Both the position numbers and the translations under genes were made by a program. DNA of 43,110 nt from Sphingomonadales bacterium (GTDB taxonomy: Bacteria; Pseudomonadota; Alphaproteobacteria; Sphingomonadales; Sphingomonadaceae): assembly GCA_025351405.1 (NCBI GenBank), contig JANXVZ010000017.1:1-43110 (forward strand), read 5' to 3'. Under the pieces are notes generated by a model. That model searched no databases, was not told where the DNA came from, and saw only the letters and a program-made list of their open reading frames with translations. This document shows, in pieces, positions 8,772-18,832 of the stretch (the stretch's first letter is position 1; each line of letters begins with the position of its first letter).

Positions 8772-11700
8772 CTAGGCCGCCGCCCGCGCCGCTTCGCCCG
8801 GCCATTTTGCCCATAATGTCACCGCCCGCTTCGCCACGGCGTCGCGTTGCGCTTCCTTGACCGGGCCAAAGCCGCGCACATCCATCGGCAACCTGGCGAT
8901 CGCGCAGGCGAGGCCGATGTTGTCCGCAGTAAGCCCGGCGATCAGCCTGTCGATATCGGCCTCGAACGTGGCGATATCGGCGCGTTCGGTCTTGCGCTCG
9001 GCGCTGTAGCCAAAGACATCGAACGCCGTCCCGCGTAGCCCCTTGAGGCTGGCCAGCACCCGGAAGGCGGTGAAGATCCACGGACCGAAACTGCGCTTTT
9101 GGGGACGGCCCGTCGCCGGATCGGTGCGCGAAAAGATCGGCGGTGCCAGTTGCACCCGCGCGGTGCCGCCGGAAAACTGGGCATCGAACGCCGCCTTGAA
9201 GCGGCCATCGGAATACAGCCGGCCGACTTCATATTCGTCCTTGTAGGCGAGCAACTTGTAATAGCTGCGCGCCACGGCCTCGCCGAATGCATCGCCACCC
9301 GCGTTGCGGGCCTTGCTCACCAGCGCCGAAAAACGCGCCGCATAGGCTGCATCCTGATAGGCGGTGAGGTCCCGCACCCGCCGAGCGATGATCTCGTCGA
9401 GATTGGTCGCCGGCGGCTCGATCGCCGGCCCGCGCGCGGTTTCGACCATCGCCAGCACCTTGTCCGGGCGGGTGGCGAGAAGGCGTCCAAGGCCAAAGGC
9501 GCGCTTGTTGAAGTCGACGGCGACGCCGTTGAGTTCGATCGCCGCATCGACGCTCGCCAGCTTCAGGGGGATAAGGCCCTTTTGCCAGGCATAACCCATC
9601 AACAGGATGTTGGCGCCGATGGCATCGCCGAGCAGTGCCGTCGCCACGGTATCGGCGGCGACGAAATCGCAGGCATTGGGGTTGGACGCGTTGCGGATGG
9701 CCTTTTCGACCTGCGCCGACTGGAAATCGAGATCGCGATTGCGCACGAAATCGGATGTCGGCGCAATGTCGGCGTTGACAACGGCGGCGGTACGTGTCGG
9801 GATCATCAGCGTCTGTGTCGGCTTGTCGGCAGCCACCACGGCGTCGCAGGCAAGCAGCAGGTCGGCACCGCCGGCGATGATTCGCGGTGACAGCAGGTCG
9901 TCGTTCTTCACCGCCAGCCGGACGTGTGAATACACCGCGCCGCCTTTCTGCGCGAGGCCGGCCATATCGGCGGTGGTGCTCGCCAGCCCTTCGATGTGAC
10001 CGGCAGTGCCCAGCAGGGCCGACACGGTCAGCACACCGGTGCCGCCGATGCCGGTGACCATGATGTTGTAGCCGTGGCCAGGCGATCGGATGCCGGGTTC
10101 GGGCACGTCCGAAAGGTCGAGCTGGGCGGCCGCGGCCTTTTTGACCTGGGCCCCTTCAACAGTAACAAAGCTGGGGCAGAAACCCTTCAAGCAACTGTAA
10201 TCCTTGTTGCAGCTCGACTGGTTGATGCGGCGCTTGCGGCCGAATTCGGTCTCCAGTGGCTCCACCGAGACACAGTTCGATTGGACCGAACAATCGCCGC
10301 AGCCTTCGCAGACGGCGCTGTTGATGAAGACGCGCTGCGACGGGTCGGCCATCGTCTTGCGCTTGCGGCGGCGGCGCTTTTCGGCGGCGCAGGTCTGGTC
10401 GAAGATGATGACGGTGCAGCCCGGCGTGGCGATGAATTCGTCCTGGATGGCAGGCAGCGCCGAACGGTCGAGCAGGCGAACCGAAGCGGGCAGGGTGACA
10501 CCCTTGTAGCGCGACAGGTCCTCCGTCAGCACCACGACCTTCCTGGCGTGTTCGGCGACCATCTGCTGGGCAATCTGGTCAACCGAAAGCTCGCCGTCGT
10601 GCTTCTGCCCGCCGGTCATGGCGACAGCGTCGTTATAGAGGATCTTGTAGGTGATGTTGACGCCGGCGGCGATGCTCTGCCGCACCGCCAACAGACCGGA
10701 ATGGAAATAGGTGCCGTCGCCCAGGTTGGCGAAAACGTGCTTGTCAGTCGTGAACGGTGCCTCGCCGACCCAGGTGACGCCCTCGCCGCCCATCTGGGTG
10801 AACGTTTCGGCGCGGTCCATCCACAGCGCCATGATGTGGCAGCCGATGCCGGCCAGTGCACGGCTGCCTTCCGGCGGCTTGGTCGAGGTGTTGTGCGGGC
10901 AACCCGAACAGAAGAACGGCGTCCGTTTGATAGGCGGGATGAAGGCGGCTGCCTTGCCGGCCTGGTCGTCGAAAAAGCGCAGGCGCGAACGGATGAGATC
11001 GGTGTCATGATAGCGCTGGATCCGTGCTGCGACGACATGGGCAATGACACCGGGCGAAAGCTCGTTGTCGGGGCTGAGCAGCCACTTGCCGGTTTCGTCC
11101 TGCTTGCCGACAACGCGCGGCCGCACCGCCTCGCGCCAGTTGTACAGCTGCCAGCGGAGCTGATGCTCGATGAATTCGCGCTTTTCCTCGATGACCAGGA
11201 CCTCCTCCAGTCCCTCGGCAAAGGCGCGGATGCCATCGGGCTCCAGCGGCCAGGGCATCCCGACCTTGTAGACCCTCAACCCGATATCGGCGGCGACCTC
11301 GGCAGTGATGCCGAGCTCGTCCAACGCTTCCATGGTGTCGGCAAAGGCCTTGCCGGTGGTGACGATGCCGAAGCGGGGGCGCGGCGTCTCCCAGATGACC
11401 TTGTCGATATGGTTGGCCTTGGCAAAGGCCATCGCGGCAAAGCCTTTGTAGCGCTGCAGGCGGGTGTCTTCCTCGCGCCAGATGTCACCGCCGCGGATGT
11501 GGACGCCGCCTTCCGGAAAATCGAAGGCCGGGATGACGATCTGGCGCTGTTCGCTGGCAAGATCGATGGTGGCGCTGGTTTCGACGGTGTCGGCGGTGGC
11601 CTTGAAGCCGACCCAGGTGCCGGCAAATCGACTCATGGCGATGCCGAGCAGGCCGTATTCGACAAATTCATGCACCGACGACGGCGCCAGGAAGGGCACG

Positions 11701-12206
11701 AATGCCGCCTGGAAATTATGGTCGGACTGGTGCGGCAGGGTGGACGACTTGGCACCATGATCATCGCCGACGATGGCAAGGACCCCGCCGTGCGGCGATG
11801 TGCCGGCGGCGTTGGCGTGCTTCAGGACATCCATGGCCCGATCGAGCCCGGGCCCCTTGCCGTACCAGATGCCAAAAACGCCATCGACGGTGGCGCCGGG
11901 GCGCATGCCGACGTGCTGCGAACCCCATACGGCGGTAGCGCCAAGCTCCTCGTTGACGCCCGGCTGGAAGATGATGTTGTGCTCCGCCAGCAGCTTCTTG
12001 GCGCGCCACAGTTCCTGGTCATAGGTGCCCAGCGGGGAGCCGCGATATCCGGAGATGAAACCGCCGGTGTTGAGCCCTGCCGCCTTGTCCCGCGCTTGTT
12101 GCACCAGCGGGATACGCACCAGCGCCTGCACGCCGCTCATGAACACCCGGCCTTCGGTGAAGCGATATTTATCGTCGAGCGATACGGGCGGCAGACCAGC
12201 GACCAT
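8772..12206 (-). CDS. Indolepyruvate ferredoxin oxidoreductase, single-chain fused form
   Basis: This 1144-residue enzyme joins all catalytic parts of a 2-oxoacid:ferredoxin oxidoreductase. It would oxidatively decarboxylate indolepyruvate or other aryl pyruvates to the acyl-CoA. The N-terminal region (about 1-420) has the pyruvate-oxidoreductase fold (GFISGYRGSPLGTYD, GDDHGAKSSTLPHQSD). The TPP-binding part follows near 430-560 (CSGCPHNTS, NLGDGTYFHSG, ILYNDAVAMTGGQ). A cysteine-rich segment near 628-690 (CEGCGDCSVQSNC, CNKDYSCLKGFC) should bind iron-sulfur clusters. The gamma domain begins near 718 (GIGGTGVLTVSALLG), and the remaining C-terminus is of the DUF6537 type. Archaeal and anaerobic homologues are two-chain (IorA/IorB); the fusion is typical of aerobic proteobacteria. 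The ATG at 12206 follows an AAAGAG site; a TTG lies 3 bp upstream. Confidence 0.93.
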   Translation of the reverse strand: MVAGLPPVSLDDKYRFTEGRVFMSGVQALVRIPLVQQARDKAAGLNTGGFISGYRGSPLGTYDQELWRAKKLLAEHNIIFQPGVNEELGATAVWGSQHVGMRPGATVDGVFGIWYGKGPGLDRAMDVLKHANAAGTSPHGGVLAIVGDDHGAKSSTLPHQSDHNFQAAFVPFLAPSSVHEFVEYGLLGIAMSRFAGTWVGFKATADTVETSATIDLASEQRQIVIPAFDFPEGGVHIRGGDIWREEDTRLQRYKGFAAMAFAKANHIDKVIWETPRPRFGIVTTGKAFADTMEALDELGITAEVAADIGLRVYKVGMPWPLEPDGIRAFAEGLEEVLVIEEKREFIEHQLRWQLYNWREAVRPRVVGKQDETGKWLLSPDNELSPGVIAHVVAARIQRYHDTDLIRSRLRFFDDQAGKAAAFIPPIKRTPFFCSGCPHNTSTKPPEGSRALAGIGCHIMALWMDRAETFTQMGGEGVTWVGEAPFTTDKHVFANLGDGTYFHSGLLAVRQSIAAGVNITYKILYNDAVAMTGGQKHDGELSVDQIAQQMVAEHARKVVVLTEDLSRYKGVTLPASVRLLDRSALPAIQDEFIATPGCTVIIFDQTCAAEKRRRRKRKTMADPSQRVFINSAVCEGCGDCSVQSNCVSVEPLETEFGRKRRINQSSCNKDYSCLKGFCPSFVTVEGAQVKKAAAAQLDLSDVPEPGIRSPGHGYNIMVTGIGGTGVLTVSALLGTAGHIEGLASTTADMAGLAQKGGAVYSHVRLAVKNDDLLSPRIIAGGADLLLACDAVVAADKPTQTLMIPTRTAAVVNADIAPTSDFVRNRDLDFQSAQVEKAIRNASNPNACDFVAADTVATALLGDAIGANILLMGYAWQKGLIPLKLASVDAAIELNGVAVDFNKRAFGLGRLLATRPDKVLAMVETARGPAIEPPATNLDEIIARRVRDLTAYQDAAYAARFSALVSKARNAGGDAFGEAVARSYYKLLAYKDEYEVGRLYSDGRFKAAFDAQFSGGTARVQLAPPIFSRTDPATGRPQKRSFGPWIFTAFRVLASLKGLRGTAFDVFGYSAERKTERADIATFEADIDRLIAGLTADNIGLACAIARLPMDVRGFGPVKEAQRDAVAKRAVTLWAKWPGEAARAAA

Positions 12207-12256
12207 CAAGCAATCTCTTTCTGTTCGGCATCGTTTTCGGCAACGAAACTAGGTCA

Positions 12257-12285
12257 ACAATACTGACCCTTATTGCCCGATGCAA
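12257..12285 (-). promoter_or_regulatory. Possible promoter of the indolepyruvate oxidoreductase gene
   Basis: On the minus strand TTGCAT and TATTGT are separated by 17 bp, and the start codon lies about 50 bp downstream. The match to the housekeeping consensus is fair; no operator was recognised. Confidence 0.4.
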
Positions 12286-12301
12286 GCCCGGCACCATCGG
12301 T

Positions 12302-13096
12302 CTAGAAACGCCGTGAAACCCCAACATACGCCTGAAGTTGCGGCGTGTCGCGGTTCACCCCCAGATAGGCGCCCAGGTCGAACTGGATGTTGCCATTTCC
12401 CTTGGGCAACCATGCCAGGGTGATGTCGGCTGTCGCCTGGGTGGTGGCGGCGTCGGGATCGCTGTCGCGGCGCAGCCAGAATTCCGTGCCGGCCTGAAAC
12501 GGACCGATGGCGTGCGACAATGCCACGACGCCGGTATAGGCGCCATGATGGCCGGATCCGCTGGCGTTCGGCACCCACGCAAGTTGCGGGGTGGCACCGA
12601 GGCCAAAGCCGCTGCCGAGTTCGGCCGCGAACGGCAGCAGCACGCCCACCGCCCAATCGCCGCCGCCGATGCCGGAATGGCCGGTCGGCGCGACCAGATA
12701 GGGCTCGATGGCGACCGACAGGCCCTTGCCATCCGGATGCGCCAGCGATTTCCGGATCGAGACAGTCAGGTCGCCGATGCCCTCGTCGTGGCTCCGCGTG
12801 CCAAGGCTGCGGTCGCGCGTCGTCAGGCTATTGTACGGACTAAACGCCAATTCGGCTTCGAGAGTGTCGGAGAGGCCCAGCCGCAATTCGGTCGCGGCAA
12901 ATGCGAGAGCATCGCTTTGGGCGTCACCGTGGCGGCTGTGGGTCCAGCCAACGATGCCGGTCTCGACCTGAAGATGGCCGGCATCGACAATGCATGGCGG
13001 CGTCGCGTTGCCGGGCCGATCGGGGCAAAGATCGCGCAATTCGCCGGCGTTTGCGGGGACAGTGCAACACAGCAGCAGCAAGGCGACGCGTTTCAC
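12302..13096 (-). CDS. Predicted outer-membrane beta-barrel protein (phenol-degradation MetA-like transporter family)
   Basis: The 264-residue product has a signal peptide (MKRVALLLLCCTVPANAG) and then alternating amphipathic beta segments such as LQVETGIVGWTHSR, TELRLGLSDTLEAELAFSPY and LQAYVGVSRRF. It ends in Phe, as expected for a beta-barrel handled by the Bam machine. The pattern VDAGHLQVETG...GIGDLTVSIRKSL matches proteins annotated as 'transporter' or MetA-pathway phenol-degradation family, whose substrate is generally unknown. The start is a GTG one base after the fhs stop (TGAGGTG), so it should be translationally coupled to fhs, an unusual partner. Two Cys near residues 24 and 35 could form a disulfide. 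Confidence 0.75.
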   Translation of the reverse strand: MKRVALLLLCCTVPANAGELRDLCPDRPGNATPPCIVDAGHLQVETGIVGWTHSRHGDAQSDALAFAATELRLGLSDTLEAELAFSPYNSLTTRDRSLGTRSHDEGIGDLTVSIRKSLAHPDGKGLSVAIEPYLVAPTGHSGIGGGDWAVGVLLPFAAELGSGFGLGATPQLAWVPNASGSGHHGAYTGVVALSHAIGPFQAGTEFWLRRDSDPDAATTQATADITLAWLPKGNGNIQFDLGAYLGVNRDTPQLQAYVGVSRRF

Positions 13097-13097
13097 C

Positions 13098-14780
13098 TCA
13101 GCTCAGCCCCGTTATATGACCATTATCGCTGACGCCGATATGGTTGGCGGCCGGCAATCTCGGCAGGCCCGGCATGGTATTCACGTCGCCGCATAGCGCC
13201 ACCACGAAACCGGCGCCCGCGGACAGGCGGACTTCGCGGATCGGGAGGATATGCCCCACCGTCGCGCCCCGCACTTTTTCGTCGGCGGTAAAGCTGTAGG
13301 GGGTCTTTGCCATGCAGACGGGGAGATGGCCAAAACCCTGTTCGGCAAACTGCCGCAACGTCCGCAGCGCGACCGTCGACAGCGCGATATCGGCAGCACG
13401 GTATATTTCGCGGGCGATGACCCGCAATTTATCCTCCAGTGGCATTTCGAGGGGATACAGGGGACGGAAGCGCGCGGTGCCGGCATCGGCCAGCGCCGCG
13501 ACGCTGCGCGCCAGGCCTTCCGCCCCGGCGGCGCCCTCGGCCCAGTGCCGGCACAGGTGCGCCTCCACCCCCAGCACATCACGGCAATGTGCGATGACCG
13601 CGGCGTGCTCGGCAGCGGTATCGCCATTGAAGGCGTTGAGCGCGACGACAACCGGAACCCCGAACTTCGCCATGTTTTCGACATGCCGCGAAAGGTTGAG
13701 CAGCCCGGTGGCAAGCACCGCGCTGTCTTCGACGCCGAGGTCGGCAAGCGCCGCGCCGCCGTGGAACTTCAGCGCGCGTACCGTCGCCACCACTACCGCG
13801 ACCGCAGGGGCCAGCCGTGCGCTCCGGCATTTGATGTTGCAGAACTTTTCCGCCCCCAGGTCGGCGCCAAAGCCTGCCTCGGTGACGGCAAACTCGCCCA
13901 GCGCCAGTGCCGCCCGCGTGGCGACCACCGAATTGCAGCCATGGGCGATATTGGCGAACGGCCCGCCATGGATCAGCGCCGGCGATCCGCCGATGCTCTG
14001 CACCAGGTTCGGCTGCATGGCATCGACCAGCAACGCCGCCATGGCGCCCGCGGCACCGATATCGCCTGCCGTGACCGCGTTGCCGGCTTCGTCGCGACCG
14101 ATGCGGATACGTGCCAGCCGTGCCTGCAGGTCGGCAAGGTCATCGGCAAGGCACAGCACCGCCATGACTTCCGACGCGACGGTGATGTCGAAGCCGCTCT
14201 CACGCGGCGGCGCGTTGCCGGCGCCGAGACCGATCGCGACATCGCGCAACGAACGGTCGTTCATGTCGAGCACGCGCCGCCAGGTGACGGTGCGCACGTC
14301 GATGGCATGGCCGGTGGCGGTCTTGGTGCGATAATGCAGGGCATTGTCGATCAGCGCCGCCAGCAGATTATGCGCCGACGTGATGGCATGGAAATCGCCG
14401 GTGAAGTGCAGGTTGATGCGCTCCATCGGCAGCACCTGGGATTGGCCGCCGCCGGTTGCACCCCCCTTGCGCCCGAAAACTGGCCCCAGCGATGGCTCGC
14501 GCAGGGCGATGACCGTGCGGCGGCCGATGCGGTTGAGTGCATCCCCGAGGCCGATGGTCGTTGTGGTCTTGCCTTCGCCGGCGGGAGTTGGGTTGATCGC
14601 GGTGACAAGGACCAGCTTGCCTGGCGGCTTTCCGGCCAACCCGCGCAGGGTGCCGGCTCCAAGCTTGGCAATTGCATGGCCATACGGCTCTATATCGGCC
14701 TCGCCCAGGCCCAGGGCGGCGGCAATCTCGGCGATCGGGCGCAAGGTCGCTGCTTGCGCAATTTCAATATCGGTCGGCAC
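13098..14780 (-). CDS. fhs: Formate-tetrahydrofolate ligase
   Basis: Fhs makes 10-formyl-tetrahydrofolate from formate, ATP and THF in the cytoplasm, feeding purine synthesis and one-carbon metabolism. The 560-residue length is the usual size. The nucleotide-binding loop PAGEGKTT is at 66-73. It is followed by the family signatures [19 protein letters not shown] and [24 protein letters not shown], and later by [21 protein letters not shown]. The start is GTG at 14780, preceded by a good AGGGGGAG site. The next gene downstream begins immediately after its stop. Confidence 0.97.
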   Translation of the reverse strand: MPTDIEIAQAATLRPIAEIAAALGLGEADIEPYGHAIAKLGAGTLRGLAGKPPGKLVLVTAINPTPAGEGKTTTTIGLGDALNRIGRRTVIALREPSLGPVFGRKGGATGGGQSQVLPMERINLHFTGDFHAITSAHNLLAALIDNALHYRTKTATGHAIDVRTVTWRRVLDMNDRSLRDVAIGLGAGNAPPRESGFDITVASEVMAVLCLADDLADLQARLARIRIGRDEAGNAVTAGDIGAAGAMAALLVDAMQPNLVQSIGGSPALIHGGPFANIAHGCNSVVATRAALALGEFAVTEAGFGADLGAEKFCNIKCRSARLAPAVAVVVATVRALKFHGGAALADLGVEDSAVLATGLLNLSRHVENMAKFGVPVVVALNAFNGDTAAEHAAVIAHCRDVLGVEAHLCRHWAEGAAGAEGLARSVAALADAGTARFRPLYPLEMPLEDKLRVIAREIYRAADIALSTVALRTLRQFAEQGFGHLPVCMAKTPYSFTADEKVRGATVGHILPIREVRLSAGAGFVVALCGDVNTMPGLPRLPAANHIGVSDNGHITGLS

Positions 14781-14835
14781 GTGAACTCCCCCTCGGGCGG
14801 GCAGTCGGGCCGCCCGGCAGCACGGTAATCGCCTG

Positions 14836-15792
14836 TCAGAGCCTGAACTGCAACCCGGCCGATACAGTCACTGCGGGCACCAGTTGATAGCCGATGACGC
14901 GCTGGTAAAGCGGCAGCTGCACAAAAACGAAGGCGTTGACCCGCGCACTGGCCTTCACCGCTACGCCGGGGCTGACATACAGCAGCTCGCCGCCGCTGTT
15001 GCCGCGATCGGAATTGCCGCCGCTGTCTTGCGCCGCCAGCCGCAAGTTGAACTGCAACTGCGGCGTTATGCCCCTCCAGCCGGTATAATGCATGCCGATC
15101 GAGCCGAGACCGCTGACCCCTGGCCGATAGTCCTGGCGGCTGTTGAGTGGCACGTCCATGCTCGCCTGCGCAAACCAGTCGAAATCTTCGATAAGCGGCC
15201 CGAAATGATAGAAACCGGTCAGCAGATCGGTGGTACCGCTGCCGGCCTGCAAACCGCGATCGACGGCTTCGCCGACTTGCGGCCCGGCGTTGAAACGGGT
15301 CGAAAAGCCGCCGCTGGGCAGCTTCAAACCCAGTTGCAGCCCGGTGATGCCGGGGCCGCCGATACCCTGCCAGCGCAGTGTGACACGCGCATCGCCGATA
15401 CCTTTGGTGCGGGAATGCGACGCCTCGATGTCACCCTCGCCGACCGTATCGTGCGGCCGGATGACCAGCGGTAGCTGGACGTCGATGGCCCATTTCGGGG
15501 TCATTACCCAGTCGAGCCCGGCCGTAACATAATGATTATAAGTCGATCGTTCGATTTCGCGATCGGCGGGGAGGGCGGTGCCGCCGAGGTTGGTGTGGCC
15601 GGACCGCAGATCTGTCTGCGGAATATAGTCATAGCGCAGGTCGGCACGCAGTCCGGGAATGCCCGAAAGTCCCTCGCCGACCCAGTCCGAGGTGAGGATG
15701 CAGCCACATGCCGAACAGGCGCTGGCGGCAACGGGGAACACGGCGAAGCAGCAAGCGGCAAGCGTGCCACCGCGCAGGAGCGGGCGTGACAT
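14836..15792 (-). CDS. Predicted outer-membrane protein with CSACGC metal-binding-like motif
   Basis: The 318-residue product has an N-terminal signal peptide ([25 protein letters not shown]). A cysteine motif, CSACGC, sits directly at the predicted mature N-terminus (about 26-31). The rest alternates short beta-strand-like segments ([51 protein letters not shown]) and ends with AGLQFRL, consistent with an outer-membrane beta-barrel. The three closely spaced cysteines could bind a metal such as copper. It lies 60 bp downstream of, and on the same strand as, a DUF2946-like gene, so the pair is probably one transcript. The family is uncharacterised as far as I can tell. Confidence 0.75.
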   Translation of the reverse strand: MSRPLLRGGTLAACCFAVFPVAASACSACGCILTSDWVGEGLSGIPGLRADLRYDYIPQTDLRSGHTNLGGTALPADREIERSTYNHYVTAGLDWVMTPKWAIDVQLPLVIRPHDTVGEGDIEASHSRTKGIGDARVTLRWQGIGGPGITGLQLGLKLPSGGFSTRFNAGPQVGEAVDRGLQAGSGTTDLLTGFYHFGPLIEDFDWFAQASMDVPLNSRQDYRPGVSGLGSIGMHYTGWRGITPQLQFNLRLAAQDSGGNSDRGNSGGELLYVSPGVAVKASARVNAFVFVQLPLYQRVIGYQLVPAVTVSAGLQFRL

Positions 15793-15852
15793 GGTCGTGA
15801 CTTTCGCAATCGGTCGGCAATGGACGGCGTGTCGGCTGCGGCAGCAACCGGG

Positions 15853-16233
15853 TCAGGCACCCATCGGCGGCGCGCGTGCCGGCAGCGGTGGACGTCCCAG
15901 CCCGTCACCGATCAAAAAGCCGGCGGCAACAATCGGGTTTGCCAGCGCGATTGCCCGTTCTGGCGATGCTATCCTGTTGTTGGCCGCCGGGGGCACAGTG
16001 CCGGCGGCACCAAGGCTGGCGAACGGGCACGGGCCATCGCTATGGTGATAGGGTGCATCAACGGGTGCATGTTGGTTATCGACCGCGCCTGAACACAGGA
16101 TAAAGCTGATGCCGCCGGTACCTGCCACCGGCATCGTGCCCGCCGGTATGGCGATCCGGATCGCCACCGCTACCAGCGCCAGCATAAGCGCCGCGGCCGC
16201 ATGCCGCATCAAAAAGGCGCGCAGGACTTGCAT
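15853..16233 (-). CDS. DUF2946-like small exported protein
   Basis: This 126-residue protein has one N-terminal hydrophobic helix (AAAALMLALVAVAIRIAIPAG). It is followed by a periplasmic part with the pattern typical of the DUF2946 group: IPAGTMP, a single Cys in ISFILCSGA, then DGPCPFASLG, and a Pro-rich tail ending in LPARAPPMGA. The His pair in DAPYHHSD and the Cys residues suggest metal contact. Members often occur next to copper-related or TonB-receptor genes, but no function is proven. It is divergent from cydA (about 100 bp between the starts) and heads a two-gene unit with the CSACGC protein. Confidence 0.7.
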   Translation of the reverse strand: MQVLRAFLMRHAAAALMLALVAVAIRIAIPAGTMPVAGTGGISFILCSGAVDNQHAPVDAPYHHSDGPCPFASLGAAGTVPPAANNRIASPERAIALANPIVAAGFLIGDGLGRPPLPARAPPMGA

Positions 16234-16332
16234 GAATCCGGCTTTAGGCGGAGATGGCGTTGCTGCACAGCACCATATTGTCGCCGCGAGCGTTTATGCT
16301 GCTGGCGACGCAACAGGCTGGGAGTTCGACCC

Positions 16333-17775
16333 GTGTTCGAGACGATTTCGGCATTGACGCTGGCCCGGATGCAGTTTGCCTTCACCATCTCGTTCCACTT
16401 CATCTTTCCATCGTTCACCATCGGGCTCGCGAGTTACCTGATGGTACTGGAGGCGCTGTGGCTGCGCACCGGCCGCGATGTCTTCCTGCAATTGTTCAAA
16501 TACTGGCTGAAGATTTTTGCCATCGTCTTCGGCATGGGCGTCGTTTCCGGCATCGTCATGGCGTATCAGTTCGGCACCAACTGGGCGGTGTTTTCGGACA
16601 AGGCCGGGCCGGTGGTCGGGCCGTTGATGGCGTATGAAGTGTTGACCGCCTTCTTCCTTGAAGCCGGCTTCCTAGGGGTGATGCTGTTCGGGCTCGAACG
16701 GGTCGGCAAGGCACTGCACTTCACCGCAACGTTGATGGTCGCCATCGGCACGGCGATTTCGGCCTTCTGGATCATCGCGGTGAACAGCTGGATGCAAACG
16801 CCGGCGGGCTATGCGATCAATGCCAAGGGCCAGTTCGTCACCACCGATTGGCTGGCGGTCATCTTCAATGCCTCCATGCCGTACCGTCTCGCGCATACGC
16901 TGCTGGCATCATATCTGACGACGGCGCTCGTCGTCGGTGGGGTGGGGGCCTGGCATTTGCTCAAGGACCGCCGCGATCTGCGCAAGCCCAACGAGGCCAC
17001 CCGCATCATGTTTTCGATGGCGATGTGGATGGCGGCTGTGGTCGCGCCGATCCAGATTTTTGCCGGCGATGAACACGGCCTCAACACCCTCCAGCACCAG
17101 CCCGCCAAGATCGCGGCGATGGAGGGGCATTTTCGCAGTCATCCCGGCGGACTGCAGGGCGGGGCGCCGTTGATCCTGTTCGGCATCCCCGATGACAAGG
17201 CGCAGGTCATGCGCCACGCCATCGAAATTCCGCGCCTCGGCTCGCTGATCCTGAAGCACGACCTTGATGCGCCGATGCCCGGGCTCGATGCCGTGGCGCC
17301 GCAGAACCGGCCGCCGGTGGAGATCGTCTTCTGGTCGTTCCGCATCATGGTCGCCATCGGCTTCGGTATGCTCGGGGTCGGGCTCTGGAGCCTGTGGGCG
17401 CGGTCGCGCGGCACTCTTTATGATTCGCCATGGTTGCACCGGCTGGCGCTGCTGATGGGGCCGACGGGGTTCGTCGCCGTCATCGCCGGCTGGGTCACCA
17501 CCGAGGTCGGCCGACAGCCCTATACGGTTTATGGCCTGCTGCGGACGGCGCAAAGCGCCTCGCCATTGGCGGCACCGGCTGTCGCCGCATCATTGATTGC
17601 CTTCATCATCGTTTATTTCGGGGTCTTTGGCGCGGGCACGGTGTTCATCCTCAAGTTGATGGGGCACGAACCGCATCCGGGCGAAAGCGGGCCATTGCGC
17701 GGCGATGTCACGCGCACCGCCGGCCTGGCACCCGGGCCGGCGCAGGACGCGGCCGGCCTGGCACCGGCGGAGTGA
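16333..17775 (+). CDS. cydA: Cytochrome bd ubiquinol oxidase subunit I, cyanide-insensitive (CIO) type
   Basis: CydA (CioA) carries the haems and quinol site of a bd-type terminal oxidase in the inner membrane. It reduces oxygen to water at low oxygen or in the presence of cyanide and similar inhibitors. The 480-residue product starts MFETISALTLARMQFAFTISFHFIFP, with the haem-ligand His at about 22. It also has GLERVGK, the quinol-site region HGLNTLQHQPAKIAAMEGH and the conserved GWVTTEVGRQPYTVYGLLRT. The loop after the GLNTLQHQ segment is short, the feature that separates CIO-type from E. coli-type CydA. I chose the GTG at 16333, with GGGAG about 9 bp upstream, because it matches the conserved N-terminus; the frame stays open further upstream. 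cydB follows 7 bp later. Confidence 0.95.
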   Translation: MFETISALTLARMQFAFTISFHFIFPSFTIGLASYLMVLEALWLRTGRDVFLQLFKYWLKIFAIVFGMGVVSGIVMAYQFGTNWAVFSDKAGPVVGPLMAYEVLTAFFLEAGFLGVMLFGLERVGKALHFTATLMVAIGTAISAFWIIAVNSWMQTPAGYAINAKGQFVTTDWLAVIFNASMPYRLAHTLLASYLTTALVVGGVGAWHLLKDRRDLRKPNEATRIMFSMAMWMAAVVAPIQIFAGDEHGLNTLQHQPAKIAAMEGHFRSHPGGLQGGAPLILFGIPDDKAQVMRHAIEIPRLGSLILKHDLDAPMPGLDAVAPQNRPPVEIVFWSFRIMVAIGFGMLGVGLWSLWARSRGTLYDSPWLHRLALLMGPTGFVAVIAGWVTTEVGRQPYTVYGLLRTAQSASPLAAPAVAASLIAFIIVYFGVFGAGTVFILKLMGHEPHPGESGPLRGDVTRTAGLAPGPAQDAAGLAPAE

Positions 17776-17782
17776 GCATGTC

Positions 17783-18805
17783 ATGACCATGGCCAGTGAT
17801 CCCCTCACCTTCGTCTGGGCCGGCATCATCGCCCTCGCCGTGTTCGGCTATGTCGTCATGGACGGCTTCGATCTCGGTCTTGGCATCCTGTTCCCCTGGC
17901 TCGGGGAAAAGGGCGCAGCGGGTGCCAATGATCGAAACACCGCGATCAACACCGTCGCGCCTGTCTGGGACGGCAACGAAACCTGGCTGGTGTTGGGCGG
18001 CGGCGGCTTGTTCGCCGCATTTCCCCTGGCGTATTCGGTGATCATGCCGGCGGTCTATACCCCGGTCATCGCCATGCTGCTCGGGCTGGTGTTCCGCGGC
18101 GTCGCCTTTGAATTCCGGGCGCGGACGACCCGGTTGTGGATATGGGACATCGCCTTCGGCTTCGGTTCGGTGCTGGCGGCATTTTCGCAGGGTGTCATAC
18201 TGGGCGCGATATTGCAGGGGATATCGGTCACGGGGCGCAGCTACAGTGGCGGCTGGTGGGACTGGTTCAGCCTGTTCTCCATCCTCACCGGGCTGGCGGT
18301 GGTTGCCGGATATGCCCTGCTCGGCGCCTGCTGGCTGATCTACCGGACAGAAGCCGACCTGCAGCACCGCGCCTACCGCCTTGCGCGTATCACCGGCGCG
18401 CTGACCCTGGCCGGCGTCGTCGCGGTCAGCCTCGCCACGCCATTCCTCAACCATGATTATTTCAGTCGCTGGTTCAAGGCGCCCGGCATCTATTTGACAG
18501 CGCCGGTGCCTATCCTTGTTGCGGTCTGCGCCGCGCTGTTCGTGCGGGCGCTGGCAAAGCGGCAGGAAATCGCGCCGTTTCTGCTCGCCCTGGCGGTGTT
18601 CGCGCTCAGTTTCATCGGCCTCGGCATCTCGATGTATCCGTGGCTGGTCCCCGACCATATCACCATTTTCGACGCCGCCGCGCCGCGCAACAGCCAGATC
18701 TTCATGCTCATCGGCGTCGGCATCATGCTGCCGATCATCATCGGCTACACCGGCTATGCCTATTGGATTTTCCGCGGCAAGGTCGGCCATGAAGGTTACC
18801 ATTGA
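17783..18805 (+). CDS. cydB: Cytochrome bd ubiquinol oxidase subunit II
   Basis: CydB forms the second integral subunit of the bd oxidase. The 340-residue product has about eight to nine hydrophobic helices and the family signatures VMDGFDLGLGILFPWLG (near 20-40), INTVAPVWDGNETWLVLGGGGLFAAFP (near 53-79) and GVAFEFRAR. It ends with a long final helix (LIGVGIMLPIIIGYTGYAYWIF). The ATG at 17783 is 7 bp after cydA. A third, very small gene follows 27 bp downstream, completing a three-subunit oxidase operon. Confidence 0.95.
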   Translation: MTMASDPLTFVWAGIIALAVFGYVVMDGFDLGLGILFPWLGEKGAAGANDRNTAINTVAPVWDGNETWLVLGGGGLFAAFPLAYSVIMPAVYTPVIAMLLGLVFRGVAFEFRARTTRLWIWDIAFGFGSVLAAFSQGVILGAILQGISVTGRSYSGGWWDWFSLFSILTGLAVVAGYALLGACWLIYRTEADLQHRAYRLARITGALTLAGVVAVSLATPFLNHDYFSRWFKAPGIYLTAPVPILVAVCAALFVRALAKRQEIAPFLLALAVFALSFIGLGISMYPWLVPDHITIFDAAAPRNSQIFMLIGVGIMLPIIIGYTGYAYWIFRGKVGHEGYH

Positions 18806-18832
18806 GGGTGCGGCCCTGAGGGTCCGCCGCTG

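Noticed and set aside
9996-12266. Very long open frame on the plus strand (756 codons) opposite the indolepyruvate oxidoreductase gene
   Set aside because: Its translation is a Gly/Asp/Val/Arg-rich mirror of the real gene and shows no domain; a high-GC third-codon bias keeps the antisense frame open.
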